A stretch of DNA of 64,000 bases from Sapria himalayana (Eukaryota > Streptophyta > Magnoliopsida > Malpighiales > Rafflesiaceae), in NCBI GenBank assembly GCA_029783825.1, contig JAREIK010003424.1, positions 169,767 through 233,766 on the forward strand, in the 5' to 3' direction. Of this stretch, positions 26,887-39,591 are shown piece by piece (within the stretch, counting starts at the first letter, position 1; every line of letters starts with the position of its first letter). Made by a program: the position numbers and the translations under genes. The notes beneath the pieces were generated by a model that was given only the letters and a program-made list of their open reading frames with translations, made no database searches and was not told the DNA's origin.

Positions 26887-29800
26887 ATAATAATTTTAAA
26901 TTTTTTTCAAAATTGAACATAATATTTAGTCATAAGAATTATTATATTTATATATCATATAAATTCAGCATAAACATTCTTATTGATAAATATTCTAATA
27001 ATGATCAAAAAATAAATTAATAATCTATTATTAATAAGATAGATATCAATTAAAATATAATTACAAAACCTTGAATGATTCAGAAGAAAAGCAAAATATA
27101 TTATAAAATACTAATTTTTTTTTTGAAATTGTTTTTCTTTTAAAAAGTTTATTTATAATTTTTTGATGAAAAATAATTTATATAAATTATATTTGTTTAA
27201 CTCATAATTTATTTTGTAATTAATAATTATATAAAAATATACAAATAAATAATTAAAATGAATATTTAAAATTATAATGAAAAAAAAATAAGTTTTATTA
27301 TTTCTTATTTAGTGTCTACCGGTTTAATTTAAATTAGATCTATCTAACTAATAATTTATTTTGTAATTAATATTTCTATAAAATAAACTGATAAATAATT
27401 AAAATAAAAATCTAAAATTAAACTGAATAAAAATTAAAATGAAATTTATGATTTATTATTAATGTATACCAGTTTAATTGTTTAAGTATTTAGAGGTTTT
27501 GTCATTTAGGAGTTTAGTAATTTATGTTTTTAGGAATTTAGTGGTTTATAGGTTTTATTTAAAGAATAAAATAACAAAAAAAAAATTTGTAATTTTTTCT
27601 CATTTTCATAGGTCATAACCTTTGAAAATATAATAATATTTAAAATTTTTTGAAATGTGAATACAATATTTATTTATAATAATATTAATAATTATACATA
27701 ATATAAATTCAATATAAACAATTTTATTGATAGATATTATAATAATGATCAAAAATAAAATTAATAAACTATTAATAATAAGTTAGATATTAATTAAAAA
27801 ATATTTACAAAACCCAAATTGATTCAAAATTAAAGTAAAATATATTACTTAACAATAAGTTTAAATTTTTAAATTTTTACTTATTATATAAGCATAAATA
27901 CTTTTATTGATTAAAAAAATTATTTAAATTATATTTCTCGCACTCATAATTTATTTTGTAAGAAATATTTCTATAGAAATAATCTAATAAATAATTAAAA
28001 TAAATAATTTAAATTATAATAAATAGAAATAAAAATTAGATTTATTTATTATTAAGTACTATATAGCGGTTTTATGGTTTATGTATTTAGTCATTACGAG
28101 GTTTAGGAGTTTATTGATTTAACTGTGTATGCTTTTTGTGGTTATAGGTTTTAATTAAAAAATAAATAAACAAAAAATTTATTTTTATTATTTTTTGATA
28201 TTTTCAAATGTTATAACCTTTGAAAATATAATAATTTTTAAATTTTTTTCAAAAGTGAATTCAATATTTAGTTATAATAATCATTATATTTATATTTCAT
28301 ATAAATTCGATATAAATAATTTTATAGATAAATATTTTAATAATGATCAAAAAATAAATTAATAATCTATTATTAATAAGATAGATATCATTTAAAATAT
28401 GATTTACAAAAGCTAAAATGATTCATAAGGAAAGCAAAATATATTACTATATAATAACTTTTTGTTTTGAAATTTTTTCTTATTTTTATATGTTTATCAA
28501 TATTTTTTGATGAAAAATAATTTATATAAATTATATTTATCTAACTCATAATTTATATTGTAATTAATATTTCATAAAAATAAACGAATAAATAATTAAA
28601 ATGATTATTTTTATAGAAATATTAATTACAAAATAAATAATGAGTGAGACAGATATAATTTAAATAAATTATTTTTTATGAAAAAAAATAAGCTTATAAA
28701 AATAAACAAAATTTCAAAAATTTAAAATTTTTTTAGTGATATAATTTACTTTGATATTGAATTATTTTGGGTTCTGCAAATATATTTTAATTAATATCTA
28801 TCTTATAATATTTATTTATTAATTTATTTTTTGAACATTATTATAATATATATTAATACATTTTTTTATATTGAATCTACAACAAATATAATTATTAAGA
28901 TTATTATAACTAAGTATTGTATTCATATTTTAGAACTATTAAAAAATTATTATATTTTTAAAGGTAATAACCTTTGAAAATCACGAAAATTCATAAAAAT
29001 AAATTTTTTTTTATTTCTTTGATTAAATAAAACCTATAAACACGAAAATGCGTAAACATATAAATCAATAAACTCAACCACAAAACCACAAAAAACTTAA
29101 ACAATTAAATAGTTATATTCTAAATAATACATCATAAATCTCATTTTTATTAGTATTCATTATAATTTTAAATATATATTTTAATTATTTATTAGTTTAA
29201 TTTTATAGAAATATAAATTTAAAAATAAATTATTACTGAGACAAATATAATTTAAATAATTTATTTTTCATCAAAAAATATATAGGCTTAATAATGGATA
29301 CAAAAAGTAAAAAATTAAAAAATTTAAAATTAATATTTTGTAAAATATTTCACTTTGATTTTGACTCATTTTAGGTTTTGCAAATATATTTTAAACAATA
29401 TTTATCTTATTAATAATTGGTTATTACTTTTTTATGATCATTATTATAATAAATATCAATAATTATATTATATATAATTATTATATTGAATTTATATTAT
29501 ATATTGAATTTATATTATATTTTCAAAAAATTTATATTATATATTATTAATACTAATTTGTTATTATTAGTTTATATTGAATTTTTATTATATATAATTA
29601 TTATTATTATTATAACTTCATATTGTATTCACTTTTCCAAAAAACATTTAAAAATTATTATATTTTCAAAGGTTATAACCTTCAAAAATGAGAAAAAATA
29701 ACAAAAATAAATTTTTTGTTATTTTATTCTTTATATAAAACCTATAAACCACTAAATGAGTAAATACTAAAATGTCTAAACTCCTAAACCGCGCAGCCCA

Positions 29801-31423
29801 TAAATACTTAAAACATTAAATTAGTTTAGTCTAAATAATAAATCATAAATCTCACTTTTATTAGTATTCATTCTAATTTTAAATATTCATTTTAATTATT
29901 TATCAGTTTATTTTTATAGAAATATTAATTACAAAATAAATTATTAGTGCGACATATATAATTTAAATAATTTATTTTTCATCAAAAAAATGCTCATAAA
30001 AAGAGGTACAATTTTAAAAATAAAAAATTTTTATTTAATAATATATCTTATTTTGATTTTGAATCATTTTAGATTTTACAATTATATTTTAATTAATATC
30101 ATTCTTATAAATACAAGTTTATTAATTTATTTATTGATCAATAAAATAAATATCTATCAATAAAATCACAATTATAATATCTATTATTATAATATCTATC
30201 TTTATTATAATATCTGCCAATAAAATTATTTATATTGAGTTTACATTATATATAATTATTAAGATTATTATAACTAAATATTATATTTACATTTTAAAAA
30301 AATTAAAAATTATTATATTTTCAATGGTTAAAACCTTGAAAAAATAAAAAAAAAATCAAAAAATTAAATTTTTTGTTTTTTCATTCTTTAAAGAAAAACT
30401 ATAAATCACTAAAGGTCTGAACAATTTAATCACTAAACTCCTAAACCACAAAACACCAAAATACTTAAACCATAAAACCTGTATATAATGAATAATAAAT
30501 AATAAATCTCAATTTTATTTGTCATCATTATAATTTTAAATAATTATTTTAATTATTTATTAGTTTATTATTATAGAATTTTAAATTACAAAATAAATTA
30601 TGAGTAAGACAAATTAATTTAAATAATTTATTTATAATAACAAAAATATAAAGTTATAAAAAAGCAAAACATTAAAAAAATTATTATTAAGCAATATATT
30701 TTACTTTGATTTTGAATAAATTTAGATTTTGCAAATATATTTTAAATAATATCTATCTTATTAATAATAGTTTATTAAATTATTTTGAACATTATTATAA
30801 TATCTAGTAATGTAATTATTTATATTGAATTTAAATGACATATAATTATTAAGTTTATTATAACTAAATATTATATTTACATTTGAAAAAATTTTAAAAA
30901 TTATTATATTTTCGAAGGTTATAATCTTCGAAAATTAAAAAAATAATAAAAATAAAGTTTTTGTAATATCATTGTTTAAATAAAACTTATAAACCACTAA
31001 ATGCGTAAACACTTAAACCTCTAAACTCCTAAACACAAAAGCCCCTAAATACTTAAAACTTTAAACTCGTAAACCTTAAATATAATTTAAATAATATTTT
31101 AAATTATTAATTACAAAATAAATTATGAGTGATACAAATATAAGTTAAATATTTTATTTTTCTTCAAAAAAAATATAAGCTTATAAAAAGAAGAAAAAAC
31201 TAAAAAAAATTATTATTTAGTTATAAATTTTACTTATATTTTGAATATTTTTAGGTTTTACAATTATATTTTAATATATATCTATCATATTAATAATAGC
31301 ATATTAATTTATTTTTTGATAATTGATATCATATATATCAATAAAATTGTTTATTTTAGTTTATATTATATATAATTATAATGATTATTATTACTAAATA
31401 TTGTATTCACATTTTTAAAAAAA

Positions 31424-31507
31424 TTAAAATTTTTATATTTTCAAAGGTTTTAACCTTTAAAAATGTTAAAATTTTTATATTTTCAAAGGTTTTAACCTTT
31501 AAAAATG
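31424..31507 (+). repeat. Tandem duplication of the palindrome region, 2 x 42 bp
   Basis: A 42-bp segment starting TTAAAATTTTTATATTTTC and containing the dyad in the form AAAGGTTTTAACCTTT occurs twice head to tail with no difference. The identity shows that the duplication is recent compared with the divergence between monomers. Confidence 0.88.
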
Positions 31508-32377
31508 TTAAAAAATATCAAAAATATCTTTTTTGTTATTTCATTGTTTAAATACAACCTATAAACCACTAAATGCCTAAAAAATTAAATTGCTAAACTC
31601 CTAAATAACAAAACCTCTAAATACTTAAACCATTAAACTGGTAAACATTAATAATAATTCATAAATCTCATTTTAATTTTTATTCAGTATAATTTTAAAT
31701 TTTTATTTTAATTATTTATCAGTTTATTTTTATAGAAATATTAATTAAAAAATAAATTATTAGTGAGACAGATCTAATTTAAATTAGACTAGTATACCCA
31801 AAATAATAAAGAATAAATCTCAATATTATTTTTTTAATTATAATTTTAAATATTCATTTTAATTATTTATTTGTTTATTTTATATAAATATTAATTAAAA
31901 AATAAATTATGAGTTAGACAAATATAATTTATATATATTAATTTTCATCAAAAAAATATGGATAAACTTATTAAATGAAAAAAAAATTCAAAACAACAAA
32001 TTATTATATAGTAATTTATTTTGATTTCATCTGAATCATTTTAGGTTTTGTAATTATATTTTAATTGATATATATCTTATTGATAATAGATTATTTATTT
32101 ATTTTTTGATCATTTTTAGAATATTTATCAATAATATTATTTATATTGAATTTACATGTTATATAATTATAAAGATTATTATAACTAAATATTATATTTA
32201 CATTTGAAAATAAATTAAATATTATTATATTTTTAAAGGTTATCATCTTTGAAAATGAGATAAAATCACAAAAAAAAAATTTTGTTATTTTATTATTTAT
32301 ATAAAACCTATAAACTACTAAATGCCTAAACTCTTAAATCATTTAACTTTAAAACCCCAAAACAAAAAAAACTTTTA

Positions 32378-32418
32378 AATACTTAAACATTTAAACAATC
32401 TTTAAAGGTTTAAGTATT
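32378..32418. repeat. Hairpin in subtype L (copy 2)
   Basis: Arms AATACTTAAAC (32378-32388) and GTTTAAGTATT (32408-32418), the same as at 11,604-11,644. A run of A residues has grown just upstream (about 32,361-32,371). Confidence 0.75.
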
Positions 32419-33419
32419 TATAAATAAAATATAAATATCTATCAAAAATTATAGTTTATTAATTTATTTTTGATCATTATTTTATTTATATTTATATTTA
32501 GTTTATTAATATCTATCAATAAAATTGTTTATTTTTAATTTACATGATATATAATAATTAAGTTTATTATAACTAAATATTGTATTCACATTTGAAAAAA
32601 AATTTAAAAATTATTATATTTATAAAGTTTATAAACTTTAAAATTTATAAAAAATTTGAAAAATAATTTTTTTGTTATTTCATTATTTAAATAAAACATA
32701 TAAACTACTAAATGCCTAAACACTTAAATCACTAATCTCCTAAACTCCTAAATACTTAAACCATTAAACTGGTATACCCTAAATAATTAAACATAAATCT
32801 CATTTTTTTTGTATTCATTATAATTTTAATATTCAATTTAATTATTTATTAGTTTAATTTTATAGAAATAATAATATCAAAATAAAATTATGAATGTGAC
32901 AAATATAATTTAAATAATTTATCTTTGTCATAAAAATTTATAAGCTTATATAAAGAATAAAAAATTTAAAAATAAAAAAATATTATTTAGTAATATATCT
33001 TACTTTGATTTTTGAATCATTTTAGGTTTGGAAAATATATTTTAATTAATATCTATCTTATTAATAATAGTTTATTAAGCTATTTTATGATTAGTATTAT
33101 AATATCGATCAATAAAATTATTTATATTGAATTTACATGATATGTAATTTTTATTATTATTATAATTAAATATTGTATTAACATTTGAAAAAAAATTAAA
33201 AATAATAATATTTTCAATGGTTATAACCTTGAAAATGAGAAAAAATCATAAAAATAATTATTTTGTTATTTAATTATTTAAATAAAACCTATAAACCACA
33301 AAATACCTAAATACATAAATTACTATACTACTAAACCCTGATACTGCTGCACCACACACACATAGTGACGGACCACAGTACACATGTGAACATATTCTTG
33401 TCCATTTTGGTGTAGCATT

Positions 33420-33730
33420 TAGAGGGGCCAGCATGTCCTGGAAGCAGCCAGAAGTCTGTGCCACCAGCTTGTAGAGGGCCCAACTAGCAAGCTGGGATGA
33501 TATCATTCAGACAACTGATGACACCAAGCAAAGTGGTGGGGAGTAAACCCAGGAGTAGCTCGGAGAAGGCCCCACTAGTCATATCAGGTAGCATAGAGGG
33601 CCACACAACCATCGCCCAACAGGAGTAGCAGGTAATCCTTCATTAATTGGAGAGCCGACAAAATCCGAAGCATCACCAAGCAGGGCCAGTAAATAATGAA
33701 GTCCAGACGAACCACACGGGAGCTAAAGAT
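33420..33730 (+). pseudogene. Upstream exon-like fragment of unidentified gene (Q copy 2)
   Basis: One plus-strand frame stays mostly open for about 100 codons, with words such as MISFRQLMTPSKVVGSK, APLVISGSIEGH and NPKHHQAGPV. It is interrupted by TAG or TAA at three places, one of them after IAQQE. The same words are recognisable in copies 1 and 3 despite substitutions, for example FRQLMRPSKVVGSK in copy 1. This resembles a decayed coding exon rich in Ser, Lys and Gln. The protein is not recognised, and coding origin is an inference from the partly conserved frame. Confidence 0.4.
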
Positions 33731-33810
33731 TCAAGCTTATAGTTTATGTTTGTAGTCTTATTTATATTTTGGACTTTGTATGCACCATGTACTTGTAGAG
33801 ACGGATCATG

Positions 33811-33827
33811 ACACACACACACACACA
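33811..33827. repeat. (AC)n microsatellite
   Basis: Eight or so AC units in Q copy 2. The matching place in Q copy 3 (about 47,830-47,842) has only an interrupted CATACTCACACAC. Confidence 0.9.
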
Positions 33828-34083
33828 ATCTTGTTTCTTCTCTATGTAGCATGCAAAGAGGGCAAGTTGACCAATTAATATCTCTAAGTGGGGCCTACTA
33901 ATGCATTTTTTAAATACACATTAGGTGATGCTACACTCGTGGGAATAGAAGACACATCTTTATAGCATTTTGTAATTTTACTTGTATTCTAGCTTGGTTG
34001 TACGCATAGATAATTAGAATATGAACTCGACCTCATCACACATGCACATCGATGCATGCATATTTTTTTGATATTTTGTCGGT

Positions 34084-34442
34084 GCAACATACAGCCACTT
34101 CTTGGAGCTCGAGGAGGAAGCATTCTAACCGATGAGATTACCTTTTGAGGATCATTAAAGCAAAAAAATGTGGAATTCAGAGGTAAGAATGAATTGACAA
34201 AGTGTCATAGATATGGACTTGTAGATTTATGAGTATTCAATTTTACATGTATTCCATTGAATAGCAATGACATAGGCCAACGCTTGATGTTGCATGTCAC
34301 ACACATGCACAATCTTATATTTGCATAGTTTTAATAAGGTGCATCATTCAGGTTCCTCCAAAAGACTTGGACAAATCCGAATTGAAAGGACAGTGCACAT
34401 AATGACTCAATGCCAACTCTGAAGTCCAGGAATGCCAGGTGA
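34084..34442 (+). pseudogene. Last two exons of an unidentified plant gene, decayed (Q copy 2)
   Basis: The first piece reads ATYSHFLELEEEAF, then degenerate, ending MWNSE at 34,182, directly followed by GTAAGAAT, a good splice donor. After 169 bp of AT-rich sequence, CATTCAG ends at 34,351 and the second piece begins VPPKDLDKSEL. Copy 3 reads through to the stop, but copy 2 has lost 2 bp near 34,393, so its frame breaks. The tail HNDSMPTLKSRNAR then stop is still readable in the original frame. In-frame stops (after EEAF; before SKKMWNSE) show that it is dead. The intron is retained, so the segment was copied from genomic DNA or unspliced RNA. The gene family is not recognised. Confidence 0.55.
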
Positions 34443-34591
34443 TTTTAGTTGTATTCATACACTTGGAATTATTAGGCATTATTATTTTTTATGTATTGTA
34501 TGCATCGAATCATTAAGGTTCATAGGATTTGGTGGGCTGGCTTAAATTATTCAGCTTTTTAGTCTCTTGTAAGTTGTGTGCCTAAATGATA

Positions 34592-34629
34592 AATAAAGTG
34601 TGTATTTTCCAAAAAAAACAAAAAAAAAC
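34592..34629 (+). promoter_or_regulatory. Polyadenylation-like signal and A-rich stretch
   Basis: AATAAA (34592-34597) is followed about 13 bp later by TTTTCC and an almost pure A run interrupted by single C residues. Position and order fit the 3' end of the gene fragment that stops at 34,442. The same layout is at 49,067-49,102 in Q copy 3. If the A run is a real poly(A) tail, the module passed through RNA; the retained intron argues against a spliced message. Confidence 0.45.
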
Positions 34630-34630
34630 A

Positions 34631-34705
34631 TAAACCCTAAACTTTAAATCCTAAACCTTAAACCATAAACTATAACCCTGGTCCATAAACCCTAAATCCT
34701 AAACC
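34631..34705 (+). repeat. Interstitial telomere-like tract in Q copy 2
   Basis: About 75 bp of degenerate CCCTAAA words, including ATAAACCCTAAA and CATAAACCCTAAATCCTAAA. They are closer to the plant telomere consensus than the tracts of the satellite monomers. The copy at 49,104-49,179 is nearly identical. Confidence 0.8.
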
Positions 34706-35711
34706 AAAAAAAATTATAACTCAAGGGGTGAGTTATGGATACAATCTATTACTTGTTTTAGATAATTGTAGGATTAGCAATGGTAATGATTGTATATTTT
34801 GTCTCTAGAACTCAAAATCATATCGATGAGAATATGCCATAACTTGTGTCTCTCTGTTGAACATATTGTTATGACACTAAGAATGATCTTGAATACATAT
34901 TTAATCTCTATAATACTGGGTCACAGTATTGGATATGACAATAGCTTGTGCATTTTATCTTTATATTGCAAAGTCATTGTACTAGGAATGATTGTAACTT
35001 TGGACATTCCTCAAGAGCAAAAGTCATGACCCTAGAAAAAGATAAAGCTCGAGTACTACTCTTTAACTTTCTTTAGCTAAAATTCTTGTGATTGGAAATA
35101 TCACTATGGCTTTTTCCTTTGATTTGTGTCCTCGAGTGTCAATATGCAAGACTAATATTTTGAGCAATGATTAAAACCTTTTATACATTTGAATATGATT
35201 CATTTACACCTTTTTGGATATTGTGATCTTGTATACATAATGCATTTAATATAAAAAGAAAGAAATGATACTTTTCATATCCATGAGGATATTAAAAAAA
35301 TGCATAGACATGCCAATAAAATAAATTTTTTGATTCTTTATTAAATTAGTGTCCATACTTCTTGCCCTGCTTGAACCACCCCGGGGCTAGTTTGTTCTAA
35401 TTGGCTACAAGGTGGTTATTTTTTTAGAGGTGAACTATGTTTTAGAAAAATTGCTTTGAGTGTCCACATGATAGATATTTTAGAAGAAATTACATTAATC
35501 AATATAAATAGCATCTTCAACAACTAGCTATTTCAACACATAGGGGTACAACTTTGGTTTAGTCTGTTAGCGAACATGAGTCAAATTACCTTTGATGGCC
35601 TAGTGATTCAACATCAAATATTATGAGACATAATAGAGATAAAGTAAAAGCTCCTATTATATTGGTTAGAGCTTTAGCAATCATTCTAGAGTTGAGAGAG
35701 GAACAAAAAAA
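34706..35711. other. Unassigned unique sequence at the 3' side of Q copy 2
   Basis: About 1 kb of moderate-A+T sequence, matched by 49,180-50,289 in copy 3. Copy 3 has an extra stretch of about 105 bp at 49,180-49,290 that is absent here. The 79-codon plus-strand frame at 34,790-35,029 is not preserved as a clean frame in copy 3, so it is not called. No domain is recognised. Confidence 0.6.
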
Positions 35712-38700
35712 TTTATTTTAATTATTAAGTATAATTTTAATTTTTATTTTAATTATTTATCAGTTTATTTTTATAGAAATATTAATTACAAAATAAATTA
35801 TTAGTGAGACAGATCTAATTTAAATTAAACCGGTATATCCTAAATAATAAAGAATAAATCTCATTTTGTTTTAATATTAATTTTAAATATTCAAATTTAA
35901 TTATTTATTTGTTTATTTTTATAAAAATATTAATTATAATATAAATTATGAGTTACACAAATATAATTTATATAAATTATTTTTCTTCAAAATAATATAG
36001 ATAAACTTTTTAAAAGAAAAAAAAATTCAAAACAAAAAAATATTATATACTAATATATTTTTCTTTGCTTCTGAATCATTTTAGGTTTTGTAATTATATT
36101 ATAATTGATATCTATCTTATTAATAATAGATTATTAATTTATTTTTTGATCATTATTAGAATATTTATCAATAAAATAGTTTATATTGAATTTATATGAT
36201 ATATAAATATAATGATTATTATAACTAAATATTGAATTCACTTTTGAAAAAAATTTAAAAATTATAATATTTTCAAAGTTTATAACCTTAAAAAATGAGA
36301 AATAATATTTAAAATAAATTTTTTGCTATTTCATTTTTTTAAAAAAATCTATAGATCTTTAAATGCTTACTTACAAAAATCAGTAAGCTCATAAACCCCG
36401 AAACCCCAAAATACATAAACCTTTTAACATCTATATACTACTTAATAAATAATAAATCTTATTTTTATTTCTATTTATTATAATTTTAAATATTAATTTT
36501 AATTATTTATTGTTTAATTTTTTAGAAAAATTAATTATAAAATAAATTTCGAGTGAGACAAATATTATTTAAATAATTTATTTCAATAAAAAAAATATAA
36601 GCTTATAAAAAGAAGGAAAATTTTAAAAATTAAATATTATTATTTAGTAATATATTTTGATTTGATTTTGAATCATTTTGTGTTATGTAAATATATTTTA
36701 ATTAATATTTATATTATTAATAATAGTTTATTAATTTAATTTTTGATCATTATTATAATTTTTATCATTAAAATTATTTATATTGAATTTATATGATATA
36801 TAATTAGATAGATTAATATAATTATACATGGTATTCACATTTCAAAAATTTTCAAAATTATTTTATTTTCAATGGTTATAACCTTTGAAAATCAGAAAAA
36901 ATCAAAAATAGAATTTTAAATTTTTATTATATAAATAAAACCTAGAAACCACTAAATGCCCAAAAACTTAAATTGCTAAACTCTTAAACATCAAAACTCC
37001 TAAATAATCAAACCATTAAACCGGTATACCAAATATAATAAATCATAAATCTCATTTTAATTTGTATTCATTATAATTTTAAATATTCATTTTAATTATT
37101 TATTAGTTAATTATTTATAGAAATATTAATCACAAAATAAATAATGAGTGAGACAAATATAATTTTAATAATTTGTTTTTAATCAAAAAAAATAAGCTTA
37201 TATAAAGAAGTAAAAATTTAAAAACAAAAAAGTATTATTTAGTATTATATTTTACTTTGATTGTTAATCATTATATATAGGTTTTGAAAATATATTTTTA
37301 TTGCCATCAATCTTATTAATAAAAGTTTATAAATTTATTATTTTATCATTTTTATATTATCGAACTATAAAATTACATATATTCAATTAAAATGTCGTAT
37401 AATTATTAAGTTATTATAACTAAATATTATATTTACATTTGAAAATAATTTAAAAATTATTATATTTTCAAAGATTATAACCTTCAAAAATAATAAAAAA
37501 TCACAAAAATAATTTTTTTATTATTTTATTATTTAAATAAAACTTAAAAACCACTAAATGCCTAAACATTTATTTCTCTAGACTCCTAAACCCCAAAACC
37601 CCCTAAATACTTAAACCATTATACCAATATAACCTAAATAATAAATAATAAATCTAAGTTTTATTAGTATTCATTATAATTTTAAATATTCATTTTAATT
37701 ATTTATCAGTTTATTTTTATAGAAATATTAATTACAAAATAAATTATTAGTGCTACATATATAATTTAAATAATTTATTTTTAATCAAAAAAATGCTCAT
37801 AAAAAGAGGCACAATTTTAAAATAAAGAAATTATTATTTAATAATATATCTTATTTTGATTTTGAATCATTTTAGATTTTACAATTATATATTAATTTAT
37901 ATCATTCTTATAAATACAACTTTATTAATTTATTTATTGATCATTATTGTAATATCTATCAATAAAATAATTTATATTGAGTTTACATTATATATAATTA
38001 TTAAGATTATAATAACTAAATATTATATTCACATTTAAAAAAATTAAAAATTATTATATTTTCAAAGGTTACAACCTTCAAAAATTAAAAAAAAATCAAA
38101 AAATTAAATTTTTTGTTTTTTCATTCTTTAAATAAAAATTATAAATCACTAAAGGTCTAAACAATTAAATCACTAAACTCCTAAACCACAAAAAACCTAA
38201 ATAGTTAAACCATTAAACTGGTATATCCTGGATAATAAATAACAAATCTCAATTTATTAGTATTCACTATAATTTTAAATATTCATTTTAATTATTTAGT
38301 ATTTTATTATTATAGAATTATAAATTACAAAATAAATTATGAGTAATACAAATATAATTTAAATAATTTATTTTTAATAACAAAAATATAAACTTATAAA
38401 AGAAGCACAACATTAAAAAATTATTATTCAGTAATAAATTTTACTTGGATTTTGAATAATTTTAGGTTTTGCAATTATATTTTAATATATATCCATCATA
38501 ATAATAATAACATATTAATTTATTTTTTGATAATTGATATCATATATATCAATAAAATTGTTTATATATAGTTTATATTATATATAATTATAATGATTAT
38601 TATTACTATATATTGTATTCATATTTTTAAAAAATTTTAAAATTATTATATTGTCAAATGTTATAACCTTTGAAAATGTGAAAAAATATCAAAAATAATT

Positions 38701-39555
38701 TTTTTGTTATTTCATTATTTTAACAAAATCTATAAACCACTAAATTCCTATAAACATAAATCGCTTAAGTCCTCAACGACAAAACCTCTAAATACTTAAA
38801 ATATTAAACTGGTATACATTAATAATAATTCATAAATATCATTTTAATTTTTATTCAATATAATTTTATATTTTTATTTTAATTATTTATCAGTTTATTT
38901 TTATTGAAATATTAATTACAAAATAAATAATTAGTGAGACAGATATAATTTAAATTAAACTGGTATACCCTAAATAATAAAAATAAATCTTATTTTTTTT
39001 CATTATAATTTTAAATATTCATTTTAATTATTTATTTGTTTATTTTTATATAAATATAATTTTAAATATTTATTTGTAATTATATTTTAATTGATATCTA
39101 ACTTATTAATAATATATTATTAATTTATTTTTTGATCATTATTAGAATATTTATCAATACAATTGTTTATATTGAATTTATATGATATTTAAATATAATG
39201 ATTATTATAACTAAATCTTGAATTCACTTTTGAAAAAAAATTTAAAATTATTACATTTTCAAAGTTATAACCTTTGAAAATGTAAAAAAATAAAAAAAAT
39301 ATTTTTTTTGATATTACATTTTTTAAATAAAACCTATAAACCATTAAATGCCTAAACACTTAATTCAATAACTCCTTAATCTCTAAAACCCTAAATAATA
39401 AATAATAATCCTTTTAAACCGGTAATCCTAAATAATAAATCTCATTATTATTGTTTTCATTATAATTTTAAATATTCATTTTAATTATTTATTTGTTTAT
39501 TTTTATATAAATATTAATTACAAAATAAATTATGAGTTAGACAAATATAATTTAT

Positions 39556-39591
39556 ATAAATTATTTTTCATTAAAATGAAAAATAATTTAT
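39556..39591. repeat. Inverted repeat with 17-bp arms at a rearranged joint
   Basis: ATAAATTATTTTTCATT is followed after AA by its exact reverse complement. In ordinary monomers the left arm runs on into CATCAAAAAA. Here it folds back and is followed by scrambled body pieces to about 39,710. This looks like a local inverted duplication, such as a fold-back repair product. Confidence 0.75.

Larger units (their letters stand above)
22981..28603 (-). repeat. Inverted satellite block, 5.6 kb
   Basis: All monomers here run opposite to the rest of the array: the telomere-like words read TTTAGG and the body reads CTCACTCATAATTTATTTTG. Tracts lie near 23,140 (C), 23,730 (I), 24,320 (J), 24,910 (K), 25,520 (H), 26,110 (G), 26,720 (F), 27,310 (S), 27,460 (B) and 28,055 (A). 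Read on the minus strand the order is A-B-S-F-G-H-K-J-I-C, close to forward runs such as 55.8-58.4 kb. Both breakpoints fall in the same part of the monomer, the segment TTTTTATAGAAATATTAATT to CAAAATAAATTATGAG. Nothing coding is seen. Confidence 0.9.
28604..33341 (+). repeat. AT-rich satellite array, forward block 6
   Basis: Forward orientation resumes at TTATTTTTATAGAAATATTA. Tracts lie near 29,031 (J), 29,740 (I), 30,393 (C), 30,970 (D), 31,555 (B), 31,780 (S), 32,300 (L), 32,690 (M) and 33,290 (N). Two bodies, at 29,450-29,600 and 30,140-30,230, carry slippage expansions. The 71-codon frame at 29,486-29,701 is entirely satellite and low-complexity. Confidence 0.92.
33342..35711 (+). repeat. 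Q module, copy 2 (about 2.4 kb, empty MITE site)
   Basis: Begins TACTGCTGCACCACACAC after a subtype N tract and ends near GAGAGAGGAACAAAA, where a satellite body resumes. About 100 bp of monomer is missing at the junction. Contents in order: an upstream exon-like plus-strand frame (about 33,420-33,730), an (AC)n run, two exon-like pieces of a gene 3' end (34,084-34,442), a polyadenylation-like AATAAA, an A-rich stretch, a telomere-like tract, and about 1 kb of unassigned unique sequence. No terminal inverted repeat, LTR or Helitron end could be recognised, so the way it first inserted is unknown. Confidence 0.78.

Noticed and set aside
33342..35711. Q as a Helitron carrying a captured gene
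   Set aside because: Gene capture with an intron would fit, but no TC start, CTRR end or terminal hairpin is visible at the borders and about 100 bp of monomer is missing. Left unassigned.
37856..38038. Recurring 60-90-codon I/L/Y/N-rich frame (also at 6,997, 40,856, 44,538, 54,047 and 54,573), resembling a small membrane protein family
   Set aside because: All copies lie at the same place in satellite monomers, and the sequence is AT-rich low complexity. Most other monomers have stops or shifts in this frame, and there is no plausible promoter or splice context. Repetition comes from the satellite.
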